A stretch of DNA of 64,000 bases from contig NZ_JACYFK010000002.1 of the NCBI RefSeq assembly GCF_014855515.1, forward strand, positions 682,001 through 746,000, written 5' to 3'. A program made the position numbers and the translations under genes. The notes beneath the pieces were generated by a model that was given only the letters and a program-made list of their open reading frames with translations, searched no databases and was not told where the DNA came from. Source of the stretch: Euzebyella marina. GTDB taxonomy: Bacteria > Bacteroidota > Bacteroidia > Flavobacteriales > Flavobacteriaceae. This document shows positions 16,502 to 24,213 of the stretch, piece after piece; positions within the stretch are counted from its first letter, which is position 1; each line of letters starts with the position of its first letter.

Positions 16502-18907
16502 GTGAACAAACACATTAATAAAGTAGCGGTTATTGGATCCGGTATTATGGGCAGCGGCATTGCCTGTCATTTCGCCAATATCGGGGTAGAAGTCTTACTT
16601 CTCGATATTGTTCCTCGTGAGCTGAACGAAAAGGAAAAGGCGAAAGGTTTGACCCTAAATGACAAAGTCGTAAGAAATAGGCTGGTAAATGACTCATTGA
16701 CTGCAGCCCTTAAATCTAAGCCTTCTCCTATTTACCATCAAAAATTCGCATCAAGAATAACTACAGGTAACTTAGAAGATGATATTGCTAAAGTCTCTAA
16801 GGTTGATTGGACAATCGAAGTAGTGGTAGAAAGGCTTGATATTAAAAAGCAAGTTTTCGAAAACCTTGAAAAACATAGAACGCCTGGAACTTTAATTACT
16901 TCAAATACTTCAGGTATTCCGATTAAATTTATGTCGGAAGGTCGTAGTGAAGATTTTCAAAAACATTTCTGCGGCACGCATTTTTTCAATCCTGCCAGAT
17001 ATCTCAAACTCTTTGAAATTATACCCGGGCCCAAGACCTCTCAAGAAGTTCTGGAATTTCTAAATGGTTATGGGGAAAAGTTTCTTGGAAAAACTTCCGT
17101 AGTGGCAAAAGATACTCCCGCCTTTATCGGTAACCGTATCGGCATTTTCAGTATTCAGAGTCTTTTTCATATGGTAAAAGAAATGGGAATGACCGTTGAA
17201 GAAGTGGATAAACTAACCGGACCGGTCATTGGCAGGCCTAAATCTGCCACTTTTAGAACCGTTGATGTCGTAGGTCTAGATACGCTGGTTCATGTGGCTA
17301 ACGGTATTTACGAAAATTGCCCAAATGACGAACGTCACGATTTATTCAAATTACCCGATTTCATCGACACCATGATGGAGAAAAAGTGGTTGGGCAGCAA
17401 AACAGGACAGGGTTTTTATAAAAAAGTAAAAGACGATAAAGGCAAGAGTGAAATTTTGACTTTAGACCTTGATACAATGGATTATCGGTCTAAAAAGAGT
17501 GCCAAATTCGCCACTCTTGAACTTACCAAAACGGTGGATAAGGTCATCGATCGCTTTGCCATTTTAACAGGAGGTAAGGATAAGGCCGGTGAATTTTATC
17601 GAAAAAGTTTCGGGCAATTGTTTGCCTATGTTTCCCATCGAGTTCCAGAGATAACAGACGAGCTTTATAAGATTGATGACGCCATGAAAGCAGGTTTCGG
17701 TTGGGAACATGGTCCATTCCAAATTTGGGATGCCGTTGGTTTAGAAAAAGGTCTTGAGTTCATTAATTCAGAGAACCAAGAAGCCGCACAGTGGGTTTCC
17801 GAAATGAAATCAGCAGGAATCACTTCATTTTACTCAGTAAAAGATGGAGCGACCTATTTCTATGACATTTCTAAAAAGTCTATGGAAAAGGTACCAGGTC
17901 AAGATGCTTTTATAATTCTTGATAATATTCGTAAGAGCCATGAGGTTTTCAAAAATAGCGGTGTAGTTGTTGAAGATTTAGGTGATGGCATTTTAAATGT
18001 CGAGTTCCAGTCTAAAATGAATACCATCGGCGGTGATGTTCTTAGCGGATTAAACAAAGCCATAGACCTAGCTGAAAAAGATTTTCAAGGCTTGGTTGTC
18101 GGTAATCAGGCCGCAAATTTTTCCGTTGGTGCCAATATCGGAATGATTTTTATGATGGCCGTTGAACAAGAATATGATGAGCTGAACATGGCCGTTAAAA
18201 TGTTTCAAGATACCATGATGCGAATGCGATATTCATCCATACCAACGGTTGCCGCACCTCACGGCATGACATTGGGCGGCGGTTGCGAACTTTCGTTACA
18301 TGCCGATAAGGTGGTAGCTGCGGCAGAAACGTATATCGGCTTGGTCGAATTCGGTGTAGGCGTGATACCAGGAGGTGGTGGATCAAAGGAGTTTGCCCTA
18401 AGGGCACAGGACACCTTTAAAAAGAACGATGTTGAATTGAACGTACTTCAAGAATACTTTTTGACCATCGGAATGGCCAAAGTATCTACATCAGCATATG
18501 AAGCTTATGATTTAGGCATACTTCAACATGGTAAGGATATCGTAGTTGTCAATAAGGATAGGCAAATCGCCACTGCAAAGGCACATGCAAAATTGATGGC
18601 CGAATCCGGCTATACCAAACCTATAAAGAGAAAGGATATTAAAGTTTTAGGTAAGCAAGCCTTAGGTATGTTCTTAGTGGGTACTGATTCAATGGAAGCG
18701 AGCAAATACATAAGTGAACATGACAAGAAGATTGCGAACAAATTGGCCTATGTAATGGCCGGTGGCGATTTATCGGAACCTAGCTACGTAAGTGAGCAGT
18801 ATCTTTTGGATTTGGAGAGAGAAGCCTTTTTATCCCTTTGTACCGAAAGAAAAACATTGGAAAGAATACAGCATATGCTTAAAACAGGAAAGCCGCTTAG
18901 AAATTAA
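16502..18907 (+). CDS. fadN: 3-hydroxyacyl-CoA dehydrogenase / enoyl-CoA hydratase
   Basis: An 801-residue bifunctional beta-oxidation enzyme. The N-terminal half is the NAD-dependent dehydrogenase (GSGIMGSGIACHFAN loop near residue 12; catalytic region CGTHFFNPARYLKLFEIIPG, cited for HFFNP). The C-terminal third, from about residue 480, is a crotonase-type hydratase (NFSVGANIGM; HGMTLGGGCELSLHAD oxyanion region). This order, dehydrogenase first, is that of FadN rather than of enteric FadB/FadJ, where the hydratase comes first. The start is GTG at 16502, 26 bases after marR; no in-frame ATG is available. It is followed by fadA and fadE, the same gene order as the Bacillus fadNAE operon. A relic sequence sits in the gap to fadA. 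Confidence 0.93.
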   Translation: MNKHINKVAVIGSGIMGSGIACHFANIGVEVLLLDIVPRELNEKEKAKGLTLNDKVVRNRLVNDSLTAALKSKPSPIYHQKFASRITTGNLEDDIAKVSKVDWTIEVVVERLDIKKQVFENLEKHRTPGTLITSNTSGIPIKFMSEGRSEDFQKHFCGTHFFNPARYLKLFEIIPGPKTSQEVLEFLNGYGEKFLGKTSVVAKDTPAFIGNRIGIFSIQSLFHMVKEMGMTVEEVDKLTGPVIGRPKSATFRTVDVVGLDTLVHVANGIYENCPNDERHDLFKLPDFIDTMMEKKWLGSKTGQGFYKKVKDDKGKSEILTLDLDTMDYRSKKSAKFATLELTKTVDKVIDRFAILTGGKDKAGEFYRKSFGQLFAYVSHRVPEITDELYKIDDAMKAGFGWEHGPFQIWDAVGLEKGLEFINSENQEAAQWVSEMKSAGITSFYSVKDGATYFYDISKKSMEKVPGQDAFIILDNIRKSHEVFKNSGVVVEDLGDGILNVEFQSKMNTIGGDVLSGLNKAIDLAEKDFQGLVVGNQAANFSVGANIGMIFMMAVEQEYDELNMAVKMFQDTMMRMRYSSIPTVAAPHGMTLGGGCELSLHADKVVAAAETYIGLVEFGVGVIPGGGGSKEFALRAQDTFKKNDVELNVLQEYFLTIGMAKVSTSAYEAYDLGILQHGKDIVVVNKDRQIATAKAHAKLMAESGYTKPIKRKDIKVLGKQALGMFLVGTDSMEASKYISEHDKKIANKLAYVMAGGDLSEPSYVSEQYLLDLEREAFLSLCTERKTLERIQHMLKTGKPLRN

Positions 18908-18939
18908 TCAGTCTGGTAGTTATTAGTTGAAAGAAGAAA

Positions 18940-19060
18940 GACTTAAGACATAAGACTATGGCAGCAAATCATAATTTTCGAAAACAAAAAATTCAATCAC
19001 TACAAGGAATGATTTCACGTTTTATGGAAAGCCTGGAGAACAAGTCTTAGGTCTTATGTC
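18940..19060 (+). repeat. Inverted repeat pair enclosing a collapsed S23-like gene
   Basis: GACTTAAGACATAAGACT (18940-18957) and AGTCTTAGGTCTTATGTC (19043-19060) are inverted repeats, 16 of 18 positions pairing. They bracket a 30-codon reading frame in the 179-bp gap between fadN and fadA. As RNA the arms would form one long stem inside the fad transcript. The arms are built of a GTCTTA/TAAGAC-like unit repeated within each arm. I recall similar repeats beside four-helix-bundle (S23) genes in Bacteroidota, but this could not be checked here. Confidence 0.65.
18958..19050 (+). pseudogene. 30-codon relic of a four-helix-bundle (S23-type) gene
   Basis: The reading frame starts directly after the left repeat arm and its stop TAG lies inside the right arm. 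Its first part contains HNFRKQKI, similar to the HNFRKLKIW opening of S23/four-helix-bundle proteins. The second part, QSLQGMISRFMESLENK, resembles the last helix of the same family. The middle, normally about 80-90 residues, is absent. The simplest reading is an internal deletion that joined the two ends of such a gene. A functional 30-residue peptide is the alternative. Family assignment is from memory of motifs over a short stretch, so it is tentative. Confidence 0.45.
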
Positions 19061-19086
19061 AAATCATCCTCAGTCAAATTACAAAT

Positions 19087-20277
19087 ATGAAAACAGCATA
19101 TATAGTCAAAGGGTATAGAACCGCGGTAGGTAAATCCGGTAAAGGTGGTTTCCGCTTTAAAAGGGCAGATGAACTTGCAGCTGAAACCATTGAATATTTA
19201 ATGGGTAAGCTACCTGATTTTGACAAAAAAAGAATAGACGATGTAATTGTAGGTAATGCCATGCCCGAAGGGTCTCAAGGTCTTAATATGGGCCGTTTGA
19301 TTTCCTTAATGGGGTTAGATATAGTCGACGTACCAGGGGTTACCGTCAACCGCTTTTGCTCTTCAGGGCTAGAAACTATTGGCATTGCAACAGCAAAAAT
19401 TCAGTCCGGTATGGCAGATTGCATCATTGCCGGCGGGGTAGAAAGTATGAGTTCCGTACCCATGACAGGCTTCAAAACCGAGCTGAACTACGATTTGGTG
19501 AAATCTGGTCATGAAGATTATTATTGGGGAATGGGCAATACTGCCGAAGCCGTTGCACAGGAGTTCAAAGTCTCTCGTGAAGACCAAGATTTGTTCGCCT
19601 TCAACTCACATCAAAAAGCATTAAAAGCACAATCTGAAGATAGATTTCAAGACCAAATAGTACCTATTCAAGTCGAGCATACCTATGTGGGCTCCGATGG
19701 AAAAAAAGCAACAAAAAACTATACAGTCACCAAAGATGAAGGTCCACGGGCAGACACTTCTTTGGAAGTATTGGGTAGGCTTCGGCCTGTTTTTGCCGCC
19801 AATGGTAGCGTAACTGCCGGTAACTCATCGCAAACAAGTGATGGTGCGGCATTCGTAATGGTTATGAGCGAAGAAATGGTGAAGGAATTAAATTTAGAAC
19901 CTGAAGCTCGTTTAGTGAGTTATGCCGCAGCAGGTGTTGAGCCAAGAATTATGGGAATTGGTCCCGTAAAGGCTGTTCCAAAGGCATTGAAACAAGCTGG
20001 CTTACAACAATCAGATGTAGAATTGATTGAATTAAACGAAGCCTTTGCCTCACAATCAATAGCCGTAATTCGTGAATTAGAGTTGAATAATGATATTATA
20101 AACGTGAATGGCGGTGCTATTGCATTAGGTCATCCGTTAGGGTGCACGGGTGCCAAGCTTTCCGTTCAATTGTTTGATGAAATGCGCAAAAGAAACATGC
20201 AGGGCAAACATGGCTTAGTGACCATGTGCGTAGGTACAGGTCAAGGGGCAGCCGGTATTTTTGAATTTTTGAAGTAG
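19087..20277 (+). CDS. fadA: Acetyl-CoA acyltransferase (3-ketoacyl-CoA thiolase)
   Basis: A 396-residue thiolase that cleaves 3-ketoacyl-CoA with CoA to give acetyl-CoA and a shortened acyl-CoA. The nucleophile is Cys91 in NRFCSSGLE. His349 lies in GHPLGCTGAK and the second active-site Cys381 in CVGTGQGAAG. The motif NEAFASQS is also present. Length and motif spacing are normal. It lies between fadN and fadE and shares their transcript unless the relic hairpin upstream reduces read-through. The ATG at 19087 gives the usual N-terminus MKTAYIVKGYRTAVGKSGKG, of which the first dozen residues define the start. Confidence 0.95.
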   Translation: MKTAYIVKGYRTAVGKSGKGGFRFKRADELAAETIEYLMGKLPDFDKKRIDDVIVGNAMPEGSQGLNMGRLISLMGLDIVDVPGVTVNRFCSSGLETIGIATAKIQSGMADCIIAGGVESMSSVPMTGFKTELNYDLVKSGHEDYYWGMGNTAEAVAQEFKVSREDQDLFAFNSHQKALKAQSEDRFQDQIVPIQVEHTYVGSDGKKATKNYTVTKDEGPRADTSLEVLGRLRPVFAANGSVTAGNSSQTSDGAAFVMVMSEEMVKELNLEPEARLVSYAAAGVEPRIMGIGPVKAVPKALKQAGLQQSDVELIELNEAFASQSIAVIRELELNNDIINVNGGAIALGHPLGCTGAKLSVQLFDEMRKRNMQGKHGLVTMCVGTGQGAAGIFEFLK

Positions 20278-20349
20278 ACGGGTTTTTGATATGTAATTAA
20301 AATACTATTAAATAACCTCGATAATTAGAAACAGGATAAAACCAATAAG

Positions 20350-22164
20350 ATGAGTACTGAAACTATACAAAAAGACAACCTTTTAAGAGGTGGCCAATTT
20401 TTGGTCAAAGAAACCAAATGCGAAGATATATTCACCCTCGAAGACCTAAATGAAGAGCAGCGAATGATGCGTGACAGCACCAAAGAATTCGTTGACCGTA
20501 AACTTTGGGCACATTGGGAACGCTTTGAAAAGAAAGATTACGCCTATACGGAAGAGTGTATGAGAGAAGCAGGTGAACTGGGCCTTTTGAGCGTAGCAGT
20601 ACCTGAGAAGTATGAAGGTATGGGTATGGGTTTTGTTTCTACTATGTTAGTATGTGACTATATCTCTGGGGCCACAGGTTCGTTCAGTACAGCATTTGGT
20701 GCTCATACGGGTATCGGTACGATGCCGATTACGCTCTATGGTACCGAAGAGCAAAAACTAAAGTATGTTCCGAAATTGGCTTCTGGCGAGTGGTTTGGCG
20801 CTTATTGTTTAACTGAGCCCGGAGCAGGTTCCGATGCCAATTCCGGTAAAACCAAAGCTATACTTTCTGAGGATGGTAAGCATTACTCTATTTCAGGTCA
20901 AAAAATGTGGATTTCCAATGCCGGTTTCTGCAATCTTTTTATTGTTTTCGCTAGAATCGAAAATGACAAAAATATCACAGGTTTTATTGTTGAAAATGAC
21001 CCAAGCAATGGTATCAGCTTAGGAGATGAGGAAAAGAAATTAGGAATTCACTCCTCCTCTACTCGCCAGGTTTTCTTTAATGAGACGAAAGTACCGGTTG
21101 AGAATATGCTGTCTGAGCGTGGCAATGGTTTTAAAATTGCAATGAACGCCTTGAATGTAGGCCGTATAAAATTGGCAGCCGCGTGTTTAGAAGCCCAAAG
21201 AAGGGTCGTAACCGAAGGCGTCAAATATGCCAATGAGCGCGTACAATTTAAAACACCTATTATCAACTTCGGTGCCATTAAGGCAAAAATAGCGGATATG
21301 GCGGTTAATGCCTATGTAGGGGAATCTGCATGCTACAGGGCAGCTAAGAATATTGAAGACCGAATTGCCATTCGACAAGCTGGTGGCAATAGTCATCAAG
21401 AAGCTGAACTAAAAGGTGTTGAAGAATATGCAATAGAATGTTCCATTTTAAAAGTGGCCGTATCCGAAGATGTTCAGCACACGACAGATGAGGGCGTGCA
21501 GATCTTTGGTGGAATGGGCTTCAGTGCCGATGCTCCTATGGAAAAAGCTTGGCGAGATGCGAGAATCGCCAGAATTTATGAAGGTACGAACGAAATCAAT
21601 CGAATGTTGGCAGTAGGCATGCTGGTCAAAAAAGCCATGAAGGGTCATGTTGACCTTTTGGGTCCGGCCACTGCGGTTGCAGATGAACTTATGGGCATTC
21701 CTTCATTTGATACTCCTGATTTTTCAGAGCTTTTCTCAGAGGAAAAAGACTTGTTGGCTCGATTAAAGAAAGTCTTTCTAATGGTTGCCGGAAGCGCAGT
21801 TCAGAAATTCGGCCCTGAGTTAGAACAACACCAGCAATTAATGCTTGCGGCCGCTGATATACTTATAGAGGTATACATGGCGGAAAGTACACTGCTTAGA
21901 ACAGAAAAGAACGCCAAACGCTTTGGTGAAGAAAACCAAGCACCTCAAATTGCCATGGCACAATTGTATTTGTACAATGCCACTGAGACTATCATTAAAA
22001 GAGGAAAAGAGGCGATTATTTCTTTTGCGGAAGGTGACGAGCAGCGCATGATGCTTATGGGGCTCAAAAGATTCACCAAGTATACCAATAACCCGAACGT
22101 GGTGGCCCTTCGAAATCAAATTGCTGATAAAGTGGCTTCGGATAATGGCTATACTTTTGACTAG
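20350..22164 (+). CDS. fadE: Acyl-CoA dehydrogenase
   Basis: A 604-residue FAD enzyme that makes the first oxidation in beta-oxidation, acyl-CoA to trans-2-enoyl-CoA. The core (about residues 30-430) has the FAD/substrate motifs YCLTEPGAGSDANS and QKMWISNAG. The catalytic base is Glu411 in RIYEGTNEINRM. An extra C-terminal helical region of about 170 residues makes it longer than short acyl-CoA dehydrogenases and matches the FadE/YusJ group of about 600 residues. It follows fadA by 72 bases and ends the operon, with a strong terminator 18 bases beyond the stop. Electron transfer would go through ETF, which is not encoded in this window. Confidence 0.94.
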   Translation: MSTETIQKDNLLRGGQFLVKETKCEDIFTLEDLNEEQRMMRDSTKEFVDRKLWAHWERFEKKDYAYTEECMREAGELGLLSVAVPEKYEGMGMGFVSTMLVCDYISGATGSFSTAFGAHTGIGTMPITLYGTEEQKLKYVPKLASGEWFGAYCLTEPGAGSDANSGKTKAILSEDGKHYSISGQKMWISNAGFCNLFIVFARIENDKNITGFIVENDPSNGISLGDEEKKLGIHSSSTRQVFFNETKVPVENMLSERGNGFKIAMNALNVGRIKLAAACLEAQRRVVTEGVKYANERVQFKTPIINFGAIKAKIADMAVNAYVGESACYRAAKNIEDRIAIRQAGGNSHQEAELKGVEEYAIECSILKVAVSEDVQHTTDEGVQIFGGMGFSADAPMEKAWRDARIARIYEGTNEINRMLAVGMLVKKAMKGHVDLLGPATAVADELMGIPSFDTPDFSELFSEEKDLLARLKKVFLMVAGSAVQKFGPELEQHQQLMLAAADILIEVYMAESTLLRTEKNAKRFGEENQAPQIAMAQLYLYNATETIIKRGKEAIISFAEGDEQRMMLMGLKRFTKYTNNPNVVALRNQIADKVASDNGYTFD

Positions 22165-22182
22165 TTAGAATTTACATTACAT

Positions 22183-22213
22183 AAAAAAGCACCCGAATTG
22201 GGTGCTTTTTTAT
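22183..22213 (+). terminator. Rho-independent terminator of the fad operon
   Basis: AAAAAAGCACCC (22183-22194) pairs perfectly with GGGTGCTTTTTT (22200-22211) around GAATT, followed by T-rich sequence. Confidence 0.9.
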
Positions 22214-22308
22214 TATTTACTGTTCTTTTTTAATCATTTATAAGTGTCATTCTAGATAATAAACATCACTTATTTATAGCTTCCTATAAATAAGTAATAC
22301 TTAGGTTT

Positions 22309-24111
22309 TTATTCCCGCATTGATTCCAATATTTTTTCTTCACTATGCTTGTTCGAAAAATTGATGGCACATTCTATCAAGGCCAAATGAGAATACGCTT
22401 GTGGAAAATTTCCTAAAAGCCTTTTGGTCTTAAAATCAATATCTTCACTAAAGAGTCCTAAATGGTTACTGTAGCTAAGCAACCTGTCAAAATATTCCAT
22501 CGCTTTTTCCTCCTGCCCTATTTTAAATAGACTGTTGACAAACCAAAAAGTACAAACCGTAAAAGAAGATGAGGGCAGCCCAAAATCATCCTCATTTTTG
22601 TATCGATACAAAAGTCCGTCATTACTCAATTCCTTTTCGATAGCTTCGACTGTACTAACAAATTTTTCATGTTTGGCATCGATACATCCATAAGATTCCA
22701 TCAATAAAACGGAGGCATCTAAGTGCTTAGAACCGTATGACTGGGTAAAAGCTTTTACCTCATCATTCCATGCATTCTCATAAATATCGGCCCAAATCTC
22801 ATCCCTCAGAGGTTTCCATTTCTCAATTTTGTGATGCTTATTGAAAATTTTCGCCACTTTTATGGCACGATCAATGGCCGTCCAACAAAGCACTTTCGAG
22901 AAAGTAAAATGACGATCTTCAGATCTAAACTCCCATATACCCTTATCGGCCTCCTGCCAGTGTTTATCAACAATCCAAACAATGCCTTTGGTAATGCTCC
23001 AAATATCTTCGCCATTGGCGATATCGGTGCTGAATTTCACTAAATTCTCATAAATGACATCCATTAGAATACCATATATATCATTTTGCCTTTGAATATA
23101 GGCCGCATTACCGACACGTACGGGCTTAGAACCTTTATACCCACTCAAGTGTTCTAAAGTCTCTTCTGTAAGCTTCTTTTCTTTATTAATGCCGTACATA
23201 ATCTGAAGCTTTTCATCTTTATCGGGCATTAGGTCGATAATGAACTGAAGATAACGGCGAGCCACGTTTTTATGGCCCAACTCGCTCACCACTTTCACGA
23301 CCATTGAGGCATCTCTGATCCAACAGAAACGATAGTCCCAATTGCGCACTTCGCCAATAGTTTCCGGCAAAGAGGTAGTCGCTGCCGCCAAAACGGCACC
23401 TGTTTTATCATAGCTTAACAGTTTAAGCGTCACGGCACTTCGGTGAATTTCTTTGTTATACTTTCTATAGGTGGGGGTATTGTTGCTCCAATTCAACCAG
23501 TATACTTTGGTTCGTTCGAGCTCTAAATACATTTTTTCGGTATTCGGCAATAGTATTTTCTCGTTGTAACCCAGAAGAAAATAGCCATCTTCGGTAATTT
23601 CCATTTCACGCCCCTCTACCACGGCATTTTTATTAAATGAGGTATATAGAAAAACGGTATCGAACGACTCTGCATGCGTTAAACTGGCGATGAAGTTATG
23701 CTTCACATAGGTCCTTGTTTTTCCTGAGGCATATTCTAATTTAGGGTCATACTGAACGGTGAATTTAGGCCGACCCGATTTATGTTTGATATAACGAGCG
23801 ATTTCTGGTGGTGAATGATATCCGCCGCCTTCCAAATGATAACGAGGCATGAAATCATAGACTTCAAAAGCGTTTTCCCCATCTGAAAAAGAAGTCAACA
23901 AGATAGCGGTGTTACCAACGTAGGTCTGTTCTATATCATAACTCCCATCTACATTAAACCCAAAACTACCTCCGATTTTCTCATCGAGAAGTTTGGCAAA
24001 CACCGAAGAAGAATCGAACTCTGGCAAACAGCACCAATCAATACTTCCTGTTTTTGATATAAGGGCCGCACTTCGGCAATTCCCTATTATTCCATAGTCT
24101 AAATTATCCAT
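22309..24111 (-). CDS. Glycoside hydrolase family 15 protein (glucoamylase/trehalase type)
   Basis: A 600-residue cytoplasmic hydrolase without a signal peptide. The N-terminal beta domain begins LDYGIIGNCRSAALISKTGSIDWCC, cited for GSIDWCCLP, and ends near residue 220. The (alpha/alpha)6 barrel follows, with NWDYRFCWIRDASM, a GH15 hallmark. The probable catalytic acid is in GIWEFRSEDRHFTFS and the base in the late segment SEDIDF...LGNFPQAYSHLAL. GH15 enzymes cut alpha-glucosidic bonds; some cytoplasmic ones are trehalases. The neighbour, divergent by 102 bases, makes trehalose, so trehalose or a related alpha-glucoside is the likely substrate. That link is inferred from context. Confidence 0.9.
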   Translation of the reverse strand: MDNLDYGIIGNCRSAALISKTGSIDWCCLPEFDSSSVFAKLLDEKIGGSFGFNVDGSYDIEQTYVGNTAILLTSFSDGENAFEVYDFMPRYHLEGGGYHSPPEIARYIKHKSGRPKFTVQYDPKLEYASGKTRTYVKHNFIASLTHAESFDTVFLYTSFNKNAVVEGREMEITEDGYFLLGYNEKILLPNTEKMYLELERTKVYWLNWSNNTPTYRKYNKEIHRSAVTLKLLSYDKTGAVLAAATTSLPETIGEVRNWDYRFCWIRDASMVVKVVSELGHKNVARRYLQFIIDLMPDKDEKLQIMYGINKEKKLTEETLEHLSGYKGSKPVRVGNAAYIQRQNDIYGILMDVIYENLVKFSTDIANGEDIWSITKGIVWIVDKHWQEADKGIWEFRSEDRHFTFSKVLCWTAIDRAIKVAKIFNKHHKIEKWKPLRDEIWADIYENAWNDEVKAFTQSYGSKHLDASVLLMESYGCIDAKHEKFVSTVEAIEKELSNDGLLYRYKNEDDFGLPSSSFTVCTFWFVNSLFKIGQEEKAMEYFDRLLSYSNHLGLFSEDIDFKTKRLLGNFPQAYSHLALIECAINFSNKHSEEKILESMRE

Positions 24112-24213
24112 TCAATAAAATTGTTGATTCAAACGGCCCCTGAATTGTTATTGGCCATCTTTTTCACGAAATTTAGAGAAATAAACATCAAAACAAAGCA
24201 AAAAAACCAATTT

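Noticed and set aside
18940-19060. Inverted repeats as the ends of an insertion sequence
   Set aside because: There is no transposase frame and no target duplication is visible; a repeat-flanked relic gene explains the layout better.
24121-24213. N-terminal extension of the trehalose enzyme from TTG 24121
   Set aside because: The family starts at MGKTIIISNRLP; the extension lies in the shared divergent promoter region.
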